DNA of 43,340 bases from Nitrospira sp. ST-bin4 (GTDB lineage: Bacteria; Nitrospirota; Nitrospiria; Nitrospirales; Nitrospiraceae): the NCBI GenBank assembly GCA_002083565.1, contig MSXM01000058.1:1-43340 (forward strand), in the 5' to 3' direction. This document shows, piece after piece, positions 42,061-43,340 of the stretch (within the stretch, counting starts at the first letter, position 1; every line of letters begins with the position of its first letter). Both the position numbers and the translations under genes were made by a program. A model generated the notes under the pieces. That model worked only from the letters and a program-made list of their open reading frames with translations, made no database searches and was not told where the DNA came from.

Positions 42061-42097
42061 TGCGGGATCGATCTCTTCTCAAGAGATCAATCCCGCA
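42061..42097. terminator. Strong hairpin between sodC and the cupin gene
   Basis: Arms of 17 bases (42061-42077 and 42081-42097, starting TGCGGGAT and ending ATCCCGCA) pair with a single mismatch around a 3-base loop. It lies 28 bp after the sodC stop and 24 bp before the cupin ATG. There is no T-run on either side, so it may be a terminator of another kind, an mRNA stabiliser or an operator for the cupin gene. Confidence 0.5.
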
Positions 42098-42120
42098 CAA
42101 TTGTGGTCTAGGCTGAGGAT

Positions 42121-42513
42121 ATGATGGAACTTCCAATGAGAGACACTGTCGCAACCTTCACTGAAGCATCTCCGATGGCGGTGTTCGACGTGGGCGCGCA
42201 GCTTGAGTCCGTCCGTCTGCAGGACCCGGCTCAGGCTGAAAAGGATCGAACCGTTATTCTATTGAAGACTGACAGCTTGCGCCTGATATTCCGATCCTTC
42301 AGCGAAGGTGCCAGCCTTCCCACTCACAAGGCTCCCGGCCCGATCACGGTGCAGGTGTTGGACGGCCACATTGAGTTCACGGCCGGCACTAGGACGACTC
42401 CAGTCCGGAAGGGTGAAGTCCTGGCGTTGGAATCCGGAGTTCCCCACTCCGTGAAGGCTCTCAGCAATTCCGCCATTCTCATCACGGTCGCGGTGCGTCC
42501 TCAGAATCCCTGA
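42121..42513 (+). CDS. Cupin-domain protein
   Basis: Cytosolic single-domain cupin (130 residues). The first cupin motif region SEGASLPTHKAPGPITVQVLDG has one His where metal cupins usually show H-x-H, and the second is KGEVLALESGVPHSVKAL with one His. Metal binding may thus be weak or different. Members of this type are often small regulators or detoxification proteins; no substrate can be inferred. Start may be 42121, 42124 or 42136. A 6-bp hairpin (42514-42532) follows the stop. Confidence 0.8.
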   Translation: MMELPMRDTVATFTEASPMAVFDVGAQLESVRLQDPAQAEKDRTVILLKTDSLRLIFRSFSEGASLPTHKAPGPITVQVLDGHIEFTAGTRTTPVRKGEVLALESGVPHSVKALSNSAILITVAVRPQNP

Positions 42514-42927
42514 GACCCGCTCAATACGGGTCGGCTGTGAGGGCTCAAGAAATCCGTAATGGGGTAGCTCTCGCAACAGCCCTAATGACTGGTTCTGTAC
42601 GCCCATCGTCTTGTTTGTGGTAGCGTCCTCCCATCCTTTTGTCGCATTTTTCCCCAGGGAGGAAGTACGGCCTGGGTATTCCTGCATCACTTCCGCACCC
42701 GCTGTATTCGATCGGATGATCTCAAGTCCTTGTTTCAGCGGATGTCAGTTGCATCCCGCTTGAAACAACCGCGACGGCACCGGAATCGCACTCAATTTTT
42801 CTGAATCCTATTTCATGGGAGCGGCTCCCATTCAATAGGCAGTTGCAATCGCTCAACTCCTGAACGAGCGCAAGGCCGGGAAATCAAGTTGTTCGGGTAT
42901 GCCAACATCAACCAGGAGGAGAATACG
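42514..42927. other. Intergenic region of 414 bp
   Basis: No gene recognised. It holds a hairpin right after the cupin stop (GACCCG/CGGGTC, 42514-42532), a larger hairpin with bulges (GTTTCAGCGGATG at 42732 with CATCCCGCTTGAAAC to 42766), and a 33-bp palindrome (42807-42839). These probably include the promoter and control sites of the CBS gene. Confidence 0.5.
42807..42839. promoter_or_regulatory. 33-bp palindrome upstream of the CBS-domain gene
   Basis: Two 16-base arms around one base, with core TGGGAGC/GCTCCCA and outer CCTATT/AATAGG; only two positions do not pair. Its centre is about 105 bp before ATG 42928. The symmetry and lack of a T-run suit an operator for a dimeric regulator better than a terminator. 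Confidence 0.4.
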
Positions 42928-43340
42928 ATGACCACGTTAGCCAGGCCAGGGGTTCCTGTCGGGGGATTCAAAACTGTCGGACAAATACGCGCGACGAATG
43001 AACTCGTATTTCGTCGCGACCAGAATGCCATGGGAATCGCCGTCGAGTTGCTCACCACGCATACATCGGGCGCCCCGATCGTCGATGAGCAGGGCGCTTT
43101 CCTCGGCTTCATCAGTGAGTTCGATATTCTCCGGGCACTGGAGGCGGGCAAGGATCTGAATCGTCTGACGGCGGAAGATATCATGGCCAAGGAGCGCATC
43201 GCGGTGACAGAGGAAACGAGCATCGATGAGGCCGTGAAGATCATGGAAGAGAAGCGGCTCCTGAACCTGCCGGTCAAGAAAAACGGGAAAGTTGCTTATT
43301 CTATTACGCGACATGATCTTTTGCGGGCCTGGATCGGTCT
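42928..43340 (+). CDS. CBS-domain-pair protein (3' end outside window)
   Basis: Reading frame open from ATG 42928 to the window end (137 residues visible), after the strong ribosome site CAGGAGGAGAATACG. Two CBS motifs can be seen: ELLTTHTSGAPIVDEQGAFL followed by GFISEFDILRAL, then the linker TAEDIMAKERIAVTEETSID, EAVKIMEEKRLLNLPVKKNG and YSITRHDLLRAW. CBS pairs bind adenosine nucleotides and control partner proteins. Short stand-alone CBS proteins like this are common; whether another domain follows cannot be seen. Confidence 0.9.
   Translation, partial: MTTLARPGVPVGGFKTVGQIRATNELVFRRDQNAMGIAVELLTTHTSGAPIVDEQGAFLGFISEFDILRALEAGKDLNRLTAEDIMAKERIAVTEETSIDEAVKIMEEKRLLNLPVKKNGKVAYSITRHDLLRAWIG

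Overview
The window is a gene-dense, GC-rich bacterial chromosome segment. All recognised genes are on the + strand. The mix is a glycogen phosphorylase/acetate kinase/phosphoketolase module, many small periplasmic c-type cytochromes, DsrE/YeeE/OsmC sulfur proteins, NDH-2, a PPK2 kinase, and degenerate 7-bp tandem repeats between and inside genes. This fits a Nitrospira-like nitrite oxidiser (Nitrospirota) best. That assignment is inferred from gene content; there is no rRNA or marker gene here to prove it.

Layout. (1) 1-10626: export genes. An RND pump permease cut by the left edge is followed by a TolC-type outer membrane factor, an HlyD-type adaptor, a tandem-ATPase ABC protein and two ABC-2 permeases (YbhG-F-S-R-like). 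(2) 10760-16194: carbon storage and fermentation. Glucan phosphorylase, acetate kinase and phosphoketolase could turn glycogen into acetyl phosphate, acetate and ATP. (3) 16342-19246: a DUF1207 envelope protein and an FtsH-type protease. (4) 19314-23093: a lipid/solute ABC importer of the Mla type (STAS-MlaE, MlaF, MlaD and an auxiliary lipoprotein). (5) 23203-33165: a redox and sulfur region. It holds six c-type cytochrome genes with ten CxxCH motifs in total, one of them TsdA-like, plus two DsrE proteins, a split YeeE/YedE transporter, two OsmC proteins, a VIT-like membrane protein, PPK2 and a DUF1264 lipoprotein. (6) 33586-38457: NDH-2, a small zinc-ribbon protein and an NtrB/NtrC-type two-component pair. 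(7) 38458-43340: small accessory genes, a cupredoxin-like periplasmic protein, a Cu/Zn-SOD lipoprotein, a cupin, and a CBS-domain protein cut by the right edge. Two probable gene relics lie among them.

Points most worth a second look: the sulfur/cytochrome block with a candidate sigma-54 promoter in front of its TsdA part; a probable deletion scar at 40691-41282 that joins the start of a HyfB-like gene to the middle of a HyfG-like hydrogenase-4-type large subunit; heptanucleotide repeats that have entered coding sequences in frame; and a 142-bp element with inverted-repeat ends that overlaps the stop codon of the HlyD gene. No tRNA, rRNA, CRISPR array, transposase or phage gene was recognised.
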